DNA of 30,698 nt from Thermoprotei archaeon (lineage in GTDB: Archaea > Thermoproteota > Thermoprotei_A > Sulfolobales > Ignisphaeraceae): positions 1 through 30,698 of the forward strand of contig QMWY01000001.1 in the NCBI GenBank assembly GCA_003661865.1, written 5' to 3'. This document shows positions 23,155 through 29,678 of this stretch, in pieces. The notes beneath the pieces were generated by a model. The model did not search any database, was not told the origin of the DNA, and saw only the letters and a list, made by a program, of their open reading frames with translations. Position 1 is the stretch's first letter. Each line of letters starts with the position of its first letter. The translations under genes were made by a program, and so were the position numbers.

Positions 23155-23164
23155 CTAATAAAAG
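23155..23164. promoter_or_regulatory. Shared TATA region between the abrB-like operon and the second pcna
   Basis: The sequence CTAATAAAAG reads as TAATAAAAG forward and CTTTTATTAG in reverse. It predicts starts near 23185 (20 nt before the pcna GTG) and near 23133 (about 39 nt before the abrB-like ATG). Confidence 0.5.
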
Positions 23165-23204
23165 CTTGTTATCGAGAGATGATGTAGGGAGAGGTGAGGT
23201 AGCG

Positions 23205-23957
23205 GTGCTGAGCTTATACTTTGCTGATGCTAGGCTCTGGAGGTATGTGCTGAGGGGACTCTCCGAGTTCCTCGATGTCGTAGGTATACGGCTCCATCCG
23301 GAGGAAGGGCTCAGGATCAAAGCTATGGATCCCAGCCATGTGATACTCGTGGACTTCTCCATACCTAAGACAGCATTCGATAGCTACAATGTTAAGAAGG
23401 AGGAGCTTATAACCATAAACCTAGAACTTGCAGCAAAGGTTCTGAGGAGGGCGACACGCAACGACAAGCTGTATCTTGAGAGCGACGGTACTAGACTAAC
23501 CCTAGGTCTCGTATCTAAAGGAGGTGTTGAAAGGTACTTCATAATGCCCTTGCTATCGCAGAAGTTTGAGGAGATCCCTGAGCTTAGTCTAGAGCTGAAC
23601 AGCTACGCGAAGATCGTGGGCCCCGTTTTCGCAACAGCCATATCGATACTGGCAAAAGCCGGAGAGACCCTCAGGATTACCGCCGATAAGGAGAGTATTC
23701 GGCTTGCGAGTGTTTCCGACCTTGGCGAGGTGGAGTTCGAGTTCTCGACAGCTACAGGGACACTTGTTGACTACCAGCCTCCCGATGAGGAGATCGTCAA
23801 CAACTACTCCCTTGAATACATAGAGCTGTTGGGAAACATAGCTAAGCTTGCCGACATGGTCACGGTCAAGCTAGGGCCTGAAATGCCCATAGAGATAGAT
23901 ATGGAGCTCTCTTCGGGTGCGCAGCTAAAAGCTTATGTGGCGCCTAGGGTTGAGTAA
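23205..23957 (+). CDS. pcn: PCNA sliding clamp (second paralogue)
   Basis: 250 residues with the PCNA pattern: WRYVLRGLSEFLDVVGIRLHPEEGLRIKAMDPSHVILVDFSIP, RATRNDKLYLESDGTRLTLGL, and the C-terminal VTVKLGPEMPIEIDMELSSGAQLKAYVAPRVE. It differs clearly from the first paralogue, in keeping with the hetero-oligomeric clamps of crenarchaea. The GTG at 23205 follows GGTGAGG by 5 nt; the frame is open upstream but does not resemble PCNA there. It is the first gene of the replication/translation cluster and overlaps priS. Confidence 0.94.
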   Translation: MLSLYFADARLWRYVLRGLSEFLDVVGIRLHPEEGLRIKAMDPSHVILVDFSIPKTAFDSYNVKKEELITINLELAAKVLRRATRNDKLYLESDGTRLTLGLVSKGGVERYFIMPLLSQKFEEIPELSLELNSYAKIVGPVFATAISILAKAGETLRITADKESIRLASVSDLGEVEFEFSTATGTLVDYQPPDEEIVNNYSLEYIELLGNIAKLADMVTVKLGPEMPIEIDMELSSGAQLKAYVAPRVE

Positions 23958-25137
23958 GCGTAGCACTAAGAGCAGCACGGTATTGAGAACGTTATTCCGC
24001 GAGTACTACACAAGGGCAGAGCTACTGCTACCCCCGGATTTTCAGCTAAGGGAGTTCGCCTTCCAGCTCTTCGGCTCCTCAACTTACGTAAGGCACAAGT
24101 CCTTCATCAGCGAATCTGAGCTGAGGAGCTACCTAGTACAGCATACTCCCCTCCACGCATACTTCTCAGCGGCGCGCTACCTAGACCCCACACGCACAAG
24201 TATGGAGGAGAAGGGGCGTATAGGAACGGACCTTGTATTCGATATAGATGCTGATCACATCCCAGGATGCGAGGAGGAAGCCGTGACATACTATCTATGC
24301 CCTGAATGCGGAGCCGCGTATACTGAGCCCGTCGATAAATGCCAGCACTGTGGTGCGAAGCCTATCAAACAGGTTTTCATACCGGAAAAATGCATTCAGC
24401 GAGCCGCTCACCAGGCCCTGTTGCTGGTAGACGTGATCCGTGAGGACTTGGGCCATAAGAACATGACCATAACATTCTCAGGTCATCGGGGCTTTCACAT
24501 ACACGTAATGCTACCCGACGACGTGGCTAAGATGGGTAGTGAAGCAAGGCGGGAAATCCTGCAGTACTTGCTAGGCGAAGGGGTGCTGCTTGAAGACCTG
24601 GTGGTTACACATGTGAAGAGGCGTAGACGGATCTACGTAAGACCGCCTCCACGCATTGTGGAGGGCGGGTGGAGGAGGCGTATAGCTAAGTACTTAGCAT
24701 CACATTTAAGAGTGCGCGACATAGCCCTCTTCGTTGAAGGGAGGCCCCACACGATCGATCCCTCTAGGCTCGTAGCCCACGCAGAGGCTATAAACAAGTT
24801 GATTGAAGAGGCTGTGTATGCTATGCGCATATATGTCGATGAAAAGGTTCTTCTAGACCTTTCACGTCTAGTTAGGATGCCCGGGAGCTTGAACGGCAAG
24901 GCGGGGCTCTTGGTAAAGCCTCTTAGCCCGAATGAGCTTCAGGACTTCGTACTAGATGAGAGCTTATCACCCTTTGCCGGGCTAACCCTGAGAGTTCGGG
25001 CAAGAATTTCAATAGGCCCTCTAGAGGTCCTAGGTGAGGTAGTGAGGCTTCGAAGAGGCGAGCTAATGAAGATTGATGGTGCGAGGGGTGTGTTCTTAGC
25101 ACTTAAGGGTTTAGTGGAGGTTGTAGAGGTCGACTAG
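23935..25137 (+). CDS. priS: DNA primase small (catalytic) subunit PriS
   Basis: PriS makes primers together with PriL. The 400-residue protein has the catalytic aspartates in VFDIDAD (D103, D105), a zinc module C122-x2-C125...C136-x2-C139, and the nucleotide-binding SGHRGFHIHV at 182-191. RYLDP and RTSMEEKGRIGTDL upstream are also family landmarks. The ATG at 23935 overlaps the PCNA end by 23 nt; a TTG at 23950 (8-nt overlap) is an alternative. Gins15 begins 2 nt after the stop. The PCNA-primase-GINS order is a known archaeal arrangement. Confidence 0.96.
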   Translation: MWRLGLSKRSTKSSTVLRTLFREYYTRAELLLPPDFQLREFAFQLFGSSTYVRHKSFISESELRSYLVQHTPLHAYFSAARYLDPTRTSMEEKGRIGTDLVFDIDADHIPGCEEEAVTYYLCPECGAAYTEPVDKCQHCGAKPIKQVFIPEKCIQRAAHQALLLVDVIREDLGHKNMTITFSGHRGFHIHVMLPDDVAKMGSEARREILQYLLGEGVLLEDLVVTHVKRRRRIYVRPPPRIVEGGWRRRIAKYLASHLRVRDIALFVEGRPHTIDPSRLVAHAEAINKLIEEAVYAMRIYVDEKVLLDLSRLVRMPGSLNGKAGLLVKPLSPNELQDFVLDESLSPFAGLTLRVRARISIGPLEVLGEVVRLRRGELMKIDGARGVFLALKGLVEVVEVD

Positions 25138-25139
25138 GG

Positions 25140-25613
25140 TTGAGCTGGCTAAGCATCGTAAAGTCCGTAGTAGAGGGATGTATGCCCGTATTAACGAAGG
25201 AGGAGGTTCGCGAACTCGGCAGAAGCATAACAGCTATGCTCCTCTGGTGTTCTAGGCCCGGGGCTATAGAGGGCGTGTGCACGCGCTTCTTCAGCATCGT
25301 CAAGGAACTGATCACTGTTCTTCATAACTCTAGGGTTCCTTGGCATGGCGCAGAGGGAGAGGGTGTTGATGCCTCGTTCCTGAAGAGGGTGTCAGAGATC
25401 ATCAGAGAGTACTACGAGGCTTTGCTAACTTCGATCAGCGACTCAGAGCGCAATGTGTACATAGAGATCGTGAGGAGTTTTGAGTACAAGGGCAAGAAGT
25501 ATCCGAGGGGGTACAACACCTTCATTCCCTTGGAGGACGCTGTTCTACTTAGCTCACTCGGGCTTGTAAGGGTGCTGCGGATACCAGGGCTTCTTGAAAA
25601 GATAAGGCTTTAA
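25140..25613 (+). CDS. gins15: Gins15 (GINS51), subunit of the replicative helicase accessory complex
   Basis: GINS joins MCM and Cdc45/RecJ in the archaeal replisome. The 157-residue protein is mostly helical in its first 115 residues, followed by a short strand-rich B domain (KKYPRGYNTFIPLEDAVLLSSLGLVRVLRIPG). Sequence motifs are weak in this family, so the call leans on length, architecture and position: it lies between priS and eL42, where Gins15 is found in many archaea. TTG start 2 nt after priS. Confidence 0.85.
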   Translation: MSWLSIVKSVVEGCMPVLTKEEVRELGRSITAMLLWCSRPGAIEGVCTRFFSIVKELITVLHNSRVPWHGAEGEGVDASFLKRVSEIIREYYEALLTSISDSERNVYIEIVRSFEYKGKKYPRGYNTFIPLEDAVLLSSLGLVRVLRIPGLLEKIRL

Positions 25614-25647
25614 ACCTATTCTACACCGATTGGTTACGGTGTGGCTA

Positions 25648-25926
25648 GTGAAGATCCCGAAGACCATAAGGACCTACTGCCCTCGATGTCGCACGCACAC
25701 CATACATACAGTGACGATATACAAGCACGGTAAGAGAAGGACGCTGGCTGAGGGTCAGCGGCGCTATCTGAGGAAGCAGGAGGGGTACGGCTCTAAGCGT
25801 AAGCCTGAGCAGAAGAGGTTCGCTAAGGTGACCAAGAAGGTCGTTCTCAAGCTCAGGTGTACACAGTGCGGATACATACAGCATAGACGCGGGATCAGGC
25901 TCAAGAAGGCTGAGCTAGTTGGGTGA
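25648..25926 (+). CDS. rpl44e: 50S ribosomal protein eL42 (L44e)
   Basis: The protein binds near the E site. It has KIPKTIRTYCPRCRTHTIHTVTIYKHGKRRTLAEGQRRY and, near the end, LRCTQCGYIQHRRGIR, which together give the four zinc cysteines. I chose the GTG at 25648 (92 residues, MKIPKTIRTYC). The TATA element CTTTAAAC (25608-25615) puts the transcript start after the upstream TTG at 25630, GGTG lies 6 nt before the GTG, and homologues begin at this point. It overlaps eS27 by 4 nt. Confidence 0.96.
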   Translation: MKIPKTIRTYCPRCRTHTIHTVTIYKHGKRRTLAEGQRRYLRKQEGYGSKRKPEQKRFAKVTKKVVLKLRCTQCGYIQHRRGIRLKKAELVG

Positions 25927-26132
25927 GCGCCTTGGTTAAGAAGAGGAAGATACTCATACCAGAGCCTAAGAGCAGGTTCGTGCGCGTAAAGTGTCCGAAT
26001 TGCGGTAATGAGCAGGTAGTGTTCGACCACGCAACCTTTCCAGTGCGATGTCTTGTCTGCGGAACACTGCTCATGAAGCCCACGGGCGGTAAGGCCAAGA
26101 TCCTCGGAGAGATAGTGAAGATTCTTGGCTGA
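25923..26132 (+). CDS. rps27e: 30S ribosomal protein eS27
   Basis: The 69-residue zinc-ribbon protein has RFVRVKCPNCGNEQVVFDHA and VRCLVCGTLLMKPTGGKAKI, giving a C-x2-C...C-x2-C site. The GTG at 25923 overlaps the eL42 stop (GTGA). The pair eL42-eS27 followed by aIF2alpha and Nop10 is the conserved archaeal order. Confidence 0.97.
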   Translation: MSALVKKRKILIPEPKSRFVRVKCPNCGNEQVVFDHATFPVRCLVCGTLLMKPTGGKAKILGEIVKILG

Positions 26133-26188
26133 GCAGTGCAACAGCGATTTTTAGATTCTTTAAGGCTACATGCTACCACCAGTTAAGG

Positions 26189-27025
26189 GTGGGCATCTTG
26201 TCATCCCTGATATTCAAACGTAAGGACCTGCCAGAGGCAGGAGACCTAGTCGTGGCTAGGATCACGAAGGTGTTTGAGTACGGCGCCTACACAACTCTTG
26301 AGGAGTTTGAGAACCTGTCAGCATTCATACCCTGGAGCGAGGTCTCGACGAGGTGGGTTAGAAACATACGCGATCTTCTGAGGGAAGGTCAGATAGTCGT
26401 AGGCAAGGTGATAAGGGTTGATAAGAGGAAGAGGCCTCCGCAGATCGATATATCGCTCAAAAGGGTAACGGATGGCGAGCGCCGCGCTAAGATGATGAGG
26501 TGGAAGCGTGACCAAAGGGCCCAGAAGATAATTGAGCTTGCTGCTAAGAAAGCGGGGAGGTCCTTAGAAGAGGCGCGGAGGGAAGTGTGGGAGAAGCTAC
26601 GTAAGAAGTTCGCAGATGTCTTATCCCTGCTGGAGCAGGCGGTTATTCAGGGCCCAGGCGTTCTTAAGGACGCTGGCCTAAGTGATGACTGGGTCAAGAT
26701 AGTTTACGAGGAGGCGCTTAGGCACATAGAGATAAAGCGGATCAAGATTCGTGGAGTTGTAACTGTCCAGAGCTTAGCACCTGACGGCGTTCTAAGGATA
26801 AAGGAGTTCCTCAAGAAGCTAGGCAGTGTCAAGCCTCCCAATAAGCATACAAGTATAAAGATCTACACAATAGGCGCGCCAAGGTATGTAATCGAGATAA
26901 CCTCTATAGATTACAAGACCGCTGAGAAGTACCTTAAGAAGGTTCTTAACACAGCAGAGAGACTGGTTAAGGAGCTAGGCCTTGAGAATTACAGCTTCAC
27001 GAGAACAGAGGTTGGGCGTGCATAG
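26189..27025 (+). CDS. eif2a: Translation initiation factor aIF2, alpha subunit
   Basis: aIF2alpha is part of the heterotrimer that brings initiator tRNA to the ribosome. The 278-residue protein opens with an S1-type RNA-binding domain (AGDLVVARITKVFEYGAYTTLEEFENLSAFIPWSEV). It continues with RVDKRKRPPQIDISLKRV, a helical middle, and a C-terminal domain with KHTSIKIYTIGAPRYVIEITSIDYKTAEKYL. The GTG at 26189 lies at the predicted transcript start (TATA TCTTTAAG at 26157-26164). The TTG at 26198, with GGGTG 6 nt upstream, is a real alternative. Nop10 follows after 2 nt. Confidence 0.96.
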   Translation: MGILSSLIFKRKDLPEAGDLVVARITKVFEYGAYTTLEEFENLSAFIPWSEVSTRWVRNIRDLLREGQIVVGKVIRVDKRKRPPQIDISLKRVTDGERRAKMMRWKRDQRAQKIIELAAKKAGRSLEEARREVWEKLRKKFADVLSLLEQAVIQGPGVLKDAGLSDDWVKIVYEEALRHIEIKRIKIRGVVTVQSLAPDGVLRIKEFLKKLGSVKPPNKHTSIKIYTIGAPRYVIEITSIDYKTAEKYLKKVLNTAERLVKELGLENYSFTRTEVGRA

Positions 27026-27027
27026 GC

Positions 27028-27219
27028 TTGAGGTGGCTTATGAGGAAGTGCCCTCGCTGCGGGAGATACACGTTAAGTGATGTCTGTCCCGTATGTGGTG
27101 CAAGGACGGTCTCCGCACATCCACACCGTTTCTCGCCCGAGGATCGCTTCGTGCACTACAGGGTGTTGGCGAAGTACGGAGACCTTATCAGGAGGCTTGC
27201 CAGTACTAGGTCCAGATGA
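27028..27219 (+). CDS. nop10: Nop10, H/ACA ribonucleoprotein subunit
   Basis: Nop10 bridges Cbf5 and L7Ae in the pseudouridylation particle guided by H/ACA RNAs; one such RNA lies 1.5 kb away. The 63-residue protein has the zinc ribbon RKCPRCGRYTLSDVCPVCG and the conserved HPHRFSPEDRFVHYR. The TTG at 27028 gives MRWLMRKCP, which matches the longer N-terminus of Sulfolobus Nop10 as I recall it. An ATG at 27040, preceded by GAGGTG, is the alternative. Its 3' end overlaps the convergent ATPase gene by 14 nt. Confidence 0.94.
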   Translation: MRWLMRKCPRCGRYTLSDVCPVCGARTVSAHPHRFSPEDRFVHYRVLAKYGDLIRRLASTRSR

Positions 27220-27844
27220 GACCGCTGCGCGTTATGATAAATCTTTTTCTAGCCTTACCCGGTCTCTCAACAACCAATTCCTTAACTGATGCAGATACCG
27301 TGCTTAGCCTCGCAACACCATCAACCCACTGAAGGAGGTACTTGAAACCGCTGGGCTCTATATCCTCAGCACCCTCTCGTACCTGTGCAGTTACCACAAC
27401 ACAGGCGTCGTACTCCTCCGAGATCTTACGTAGAAGCGCTAGTGTCGAAAGGAACAGTCTTAGGTTCTCGAAGGTGCCTGCTCCCATCCTATAAAACCTG
27501 TTGACACTATCCACAACCAGAAGCATAGGCACAGGGCCTTCTACAAGAATCAGTGTTAACAGGTCTAGAAGGTGCTCAGCCGATATCGCCTCTGCGAAGT
27601 AGGCATGCCCTTCCTCGATCCCTAGCTCAGTAACTCTATCTGCATACGCACTCCCCTCAGTGCTTATGTACACAGCAGGTCCTAGACACCTTGAGAAGAG
27701 CTTGAGCAAGGCTAAGCATAGATTTGTTTTTCCGCTAGCCGCCTCACCGTAGACCAGCACCAGCTGGGGCTTGCTAAGGAATACTTCTAGGAAAGGACAA
27801 CGCCTGAGCTCCCCATAGCAAACATCAGCCGAGAACCGATTCAT
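27206..27844 (-). CDS. RecA-superfamily ATPase (RadA paralogue, aRadC/KaiC-like)
   Basis: 212 residues from this ATG. Walker A is GEAASGKT (33-40) and Walker B lies in MLLVVDSVNRF. ACVVVTAQVRE resembles the RecA motif that ends in Gln, and RKRFIITRSGLIW closes the domain as in RadA paralogues. There is no N-terminal helix-hairpin domain, so it is a core-only paralogue with a likely accessory role in recombination or repair rather than the main recombinase. The GTG at 27850 adds two residues. The first 20 nt of the coding region lie within a C/D box sRNA on the same strand, with the ATG inside its C' box. Convergent with nop10 (14-nt overlap). Confidence 0.82.
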   Translation of the reverse strand: MNRFSADVCYGELRRCPFLEVFLSKPQLVLVYGEAASGKTNLCLALLKLFSRCLGPAVYISTEGSAYADRVTELGIEEGHAYFAEAISAEHLLDLLTLILVEGPVPMLLVVDSVNRFYRMGAGTFENLRLFLSTLALLRKISEEYDACVVVTAQVREGAEDIEPSGFKYLLQWVDGVARLSTVSASVKELVVERPGKARKRFIITRSGLIWT

Positions 27845-27875
27845 CACCACGCTCGGGACCCGTGCTACTCATCAC
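27825..27875 (-). ncRNA. C/D box sRNA overlapping the start of the RecA-like gene
   Basis: On the minus strand: C box GTGATGA (27875-27869), 12-nt guide GTAGCACGGGTC, D' box CCGA (27856-27853, one change from CTGA), 5-nt spacer, C' box GTGATGA (27847-27841), 12-nt guide ATCGGTTCTCGG, D box CTGA (27828-27825). Two perfect C-type boxes and 12/12 spacing are hard to get by chance. Predicted targets are GACCCGUGCUAC (methylation at the fifth base, C) and CCGAGAACCGAU (fifth base, G); I cannot place either. The ATG of the ATPase gene is part of the C' box. The same transcript might serve as mRNA or be processed to sRNA, but not both. Confidence 0.78.
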
Positions 27876-27889
27876 CTGTAACGGCACTG

Positions 27890-28573
27890 TCACTGCTCCT
27901 TAACTAGGTACACATCACCCTCTTCACGCACCAGCAGCCCAAGCTCCACGAGATTCTCAACAGCCCTTCTGTAGTACCTCTCATCAACCTCTATACCGTA
28001 CCACTCCCTAAACCCCTTCTTGATCTCGTCGTAGCTCCATCTACGCCTCCCTTTCTCCTTGAGCTCTGTGCTAACCATGCGCTTAATGAACTGTGTAACG
28101 TCCTCCAGCCTAGTCCACGGGTACTGGAACCACACCCAGTCCTTAACCTCGATATAGAAGTAATCGGGTCTGAACTTAGCGACAGGGGATATCCACTGGA
28201 GAACGGCAACGCGCAGCTCATCCGGACGCCACTTCTCCTCGATAAACTTCTTAGCCAGTATCACGGACTCTCCAGTATCAACAATATCATCTACGAGCAG
28301 AGCCTTGAGGCCGCGAAGGTCGATCATGTACTCGAACTTTATTATCGCTCTCTCTCCCTTAGCAGCAGCCTCTACCCAGTGCTGTGACTGTATAGAAACC
28401 AGGTTTTCTATACCTAGGAAGTCGCATATCAGCCTCGCAGGTACGTAGCCTCCACGTGCTATCGCTATAACTATATCGGGTTTGTAGCCGCTCTGCCTGA
28501 TCTTCTCAGCTAAACCCCAACTCCACTCGACTATCTCCTCCCAGGTAACGAGCTTTACAGATACTCTAGGCAA
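27890..28573 (-). CDS. Purine-type phosphoribosyltransferase with C-terminal winged-helix-like domain
   Basis: The 227-residue protein has the PRPP-binding motif LLVDDIVDTGES (92-103) and the N-terminal IARGGYVPARLICDFLG, as in archaeal hypoxanthine/xanthine-guanine phosphoribosyltransferases (COG2236-like). The C-terminal 60 residues (RRRWSYDEIKKGFREWYG...YYRRAVENLVELGLLVREEGDVYLV) look like a winged helix, an extra part that suggests DNA binding or subunit contact. It probably salvages purine bases; the base specificity is not visible. ATG start at 28573. Confidence 0.87.
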   Translation of the reverse strand: MPRVSVKLVTWEEIVEWSWGLAEKIRQSGYKPDIVIAIARGGYVPARLICDFLGIENLVSIQSQHWVEAAAKGERAIIKFEYMIDLRGLKALLVDDIVDTGESVILAKKFIEEKWRPDELRVAVLQWISPVAKFRPDYFYIEVKDWVWFQYPWTRLEDVTQFIKRMVSTELKEKGRRRWSYDEIKKGFREWYGIEVDERYYRRAVENLVELGLLVREEGDVYLVKEQ

Positions 28574-28637
28574 AAGCGTTCACCTCTTACTAAGACGTAA
28601 CTCCGGATAAAAACCTGATTGACGCTAGGGCATGAAT

Positions 28638-28645
28638 GCTTTAAC
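28638..28645 (+). promoter_or_regulatory. TATA-like element of the H/ACA sRNA
   Basis: GCTTTAAC is centred about 27 nt upstream of the predicted 5' end of the H/ACA RNA (28668-28671), the usual archaeal spacing. No open reading frame lies between. Confidence 0.45.
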
Positions 28646-28669
28646 GCCCCCGTATGTAAATAGCACTAA

Positions 28670-28744
28670 TGGCCCCCAGCGCCGGCCCGCATAAGTGGAT
28701 GAGCGTTACGCGACCATGCGTGCGGGTTCTCTGCGGGGGCCACA
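28670..28744 (+). ncRNA. H/ACA box sRNA (pseudouridylation guide) with K-turn
   Basis: A complete single-hairpin archaeal H/ACA guide can be folded by eye. Lower stem GGCCCCC (28671-28677) pairs with GGGGGCC (28735-28741), followed directly by ACA (28742-28744). The pocket strands are AGCGCCGG and TTCTCTGC. Upper stem CCCGCA (28686-28691) pairs with TGCGGG (28721-28726). The apical K-turn is TGG-AT-GA-GCG / CGC-GA-CCA around a TTA loop (28696-28716), the L7Ae site. Fifteen nucleotides separate the upper stem from ACA, the diagnostic 14-16 nt. The predicted target has the form AGAGAA-U-N-CCGGCG (wobble pairs allowed); I could not identify it. The machinery partner Nop10 is encoded nearby. Confidence 0.87.
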
Positions 28745-28795
28745 GAGCTTCGCCTTATAGCCCAGAGCTTTTGTCACTACCTACGGAGACGTGCT

Positions 28796-29440
28796 ATGGG
28801 CGGAGCAGAGGAGGTGATAAACCGCATCATAAATAGCATAGCTCAGGTGCTTACAGAGAAGGACAGCGCCCGGGAAGAGATCATCAGGTTAACACGCGAT
28901 GTGGTGAGGCTATCGCGAAGCGTCGTAAATTCCGTACTTCAAGGGGCGATGGATAGAGCAGCTGCTGTACTTAAGGAACTTGAAAGTATTGTTGAAAAGG
29001 TTAAGCGTGTTGCCAAGCCACATCCAGAGCTTATGTACACGGGTCTTGTGTATAACGCGCTAGCCGAGTTCGTAGAGGCAGAGCTGCTATACCATGTAGT
29101 GGCGAAGAGGAGTCTAGTATCGCCAGAGGAGCTAGAGGTGCATTACATCCCATACCTCCAGGGGCTATGTGACTTCATCGGTGAGATCAAGCGCTATATC
29201 CTGAAGCTCATACGGGAAAAGAGATTCAACGAAGCAGATGAGCTACTACGCATAGCAGAGCACATATTCATGGCTATACAGCCCTTATCCGAGTACCCTG
29301 ACGCCCTCGTTCCAGGCCTGAGGCGAAAGATAGATATCATGAGGAAGGTTCTAGAGGACCTCGAGAAGTTCCTGCTAGACCTGCGCAGCCGTAATGACCT
29401 GATCTCTAGACTTGAACAGGTTAGAAGGCACCTAGTATAG
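28796..29440 (+). CDS. Translin-family protein
   Basis: The 214-residue all-helical protein follows the translin/TRAX pattern: N-terminal EKDSAREEIIRLTRDVVRLSRSVV, middle TGLVYNALAEFVEAELLYHVV, then VHYIPYLQGLCDFIGEIKRYILKLI and the C-terminal LVPGLRRKIDIMRKVLEDLE. Translins bind single-stranded RNA/DNA as octameric shells, and the TRAX-like ones are nucleases. Archaeal members may process RNA. The ATG at 28796 lies 40 nt after a TATA-like CCTTATAG (28752-28759). It stands alone between the H/ACA sRNA and tRNA-Gly. Confidence 0.86.
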   Translation: MGGAEEVINRIINSIAQVLTEKDSAREEIIRLTRDVVRLSRSVVNSVLQGAMDRAAAVLKELESIVEKVKRVAKPHPELMYTGLVYNALAEFVEAELLYHVVAKRSLVSPEELEVHYIPYLQGLCDFIGEIKRYILKLIREKRFNEADELLRIAEHIFMAIQPLSEYPDALVPGLRRKIDIMRKVLEDLEKFLLDLRSRNDLISRLEQVRRHLV

Positions 29441-29529
29441 GCGGTAACGCAGCGCGTAAAGCTGTTGCTACAATACGTGCAGCGTTCCCTGCTGGGCGTT
29501 GGGGAGGTGTTGGGTATCCGTCTATTGTT

Positions 29530-29608
29530 TGGTGCGGCGGCCGGGATTTGAACCCGGGATCTCCGGCGTGGCAGGCCGGCGTCCTAGACCAGGCTAGACG
29601 ACCGCCGC
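29530..29608 (-). tRNA. tRNA-Gly (GCC)
   Basis: The cloverleaf is read on the minus strand. Acceptor stem GCGGCGG pairs with CCGCCGC; the D arm is closed by GTC/GAC; anticodon stem CCGGC/GCCGG holds loop CTGCCAC with anticodon GCC; the T arm is CCGGG-TTCAAAT-CCCGG. The discriminator is A and CCA is encoded (29532-29530). No intron is present. The stems are almost all G:C, as expected in a hyperthermophile. A strong TATA element lies 33-40 nt upstream. Confidence 0.97.
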
Positions 29609-29640
29609 ACAGAGCCATCACAACTCTCTCCAGTGGGGGG

Positions 29641-29648
29641 ATATAAAC
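29641..29648 (-). promoter_or_regulatory. TATA promoter of tRNA-Gly
   Basis: The minus strand reads GTTTATAT after a purine-rich GGAAATC that could be the BRE. It lies 33-40 nt before the mature tRNA 5' end, so a leader of about 10 nt is expected. It sits in the spacer after the GlmU-like gene. Confidence 0.65.
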
Positions 29649-29678
29649 GATTTCCGTGTTTGCGCTATGCCGGTTACG

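Noticed and set aside
23073..23204. N-terminal extension of the second PCNA
   Set aside because: It does not resemble PCNA, crosses the promoter region, and a GTG with a good ribosome-binding site begins exactly at the PCNA start.
26480..26515. GATGATGA in aIF2alpha as a C box
   Set aside because: No CTGA follows at guide distance, so no C/D sRNA is formed; the same holds for TGATGA matches in pyrC, the helicase and the first PCNA.
28652..28663. TATGTAAATAG as the TATA box of the H/ACA RNA
   Set aside because: It is only about 10 nt from the RNA 5' end, too close; GCTTTAAC at 28638 has the right spacing.
29421..29621. Open reading frame of 66 codons over the tRNA region, minus strand
   Set aside because: It is the tRNA-Gly gene and its flank read as protein; the cloverleaf explains the sequence.
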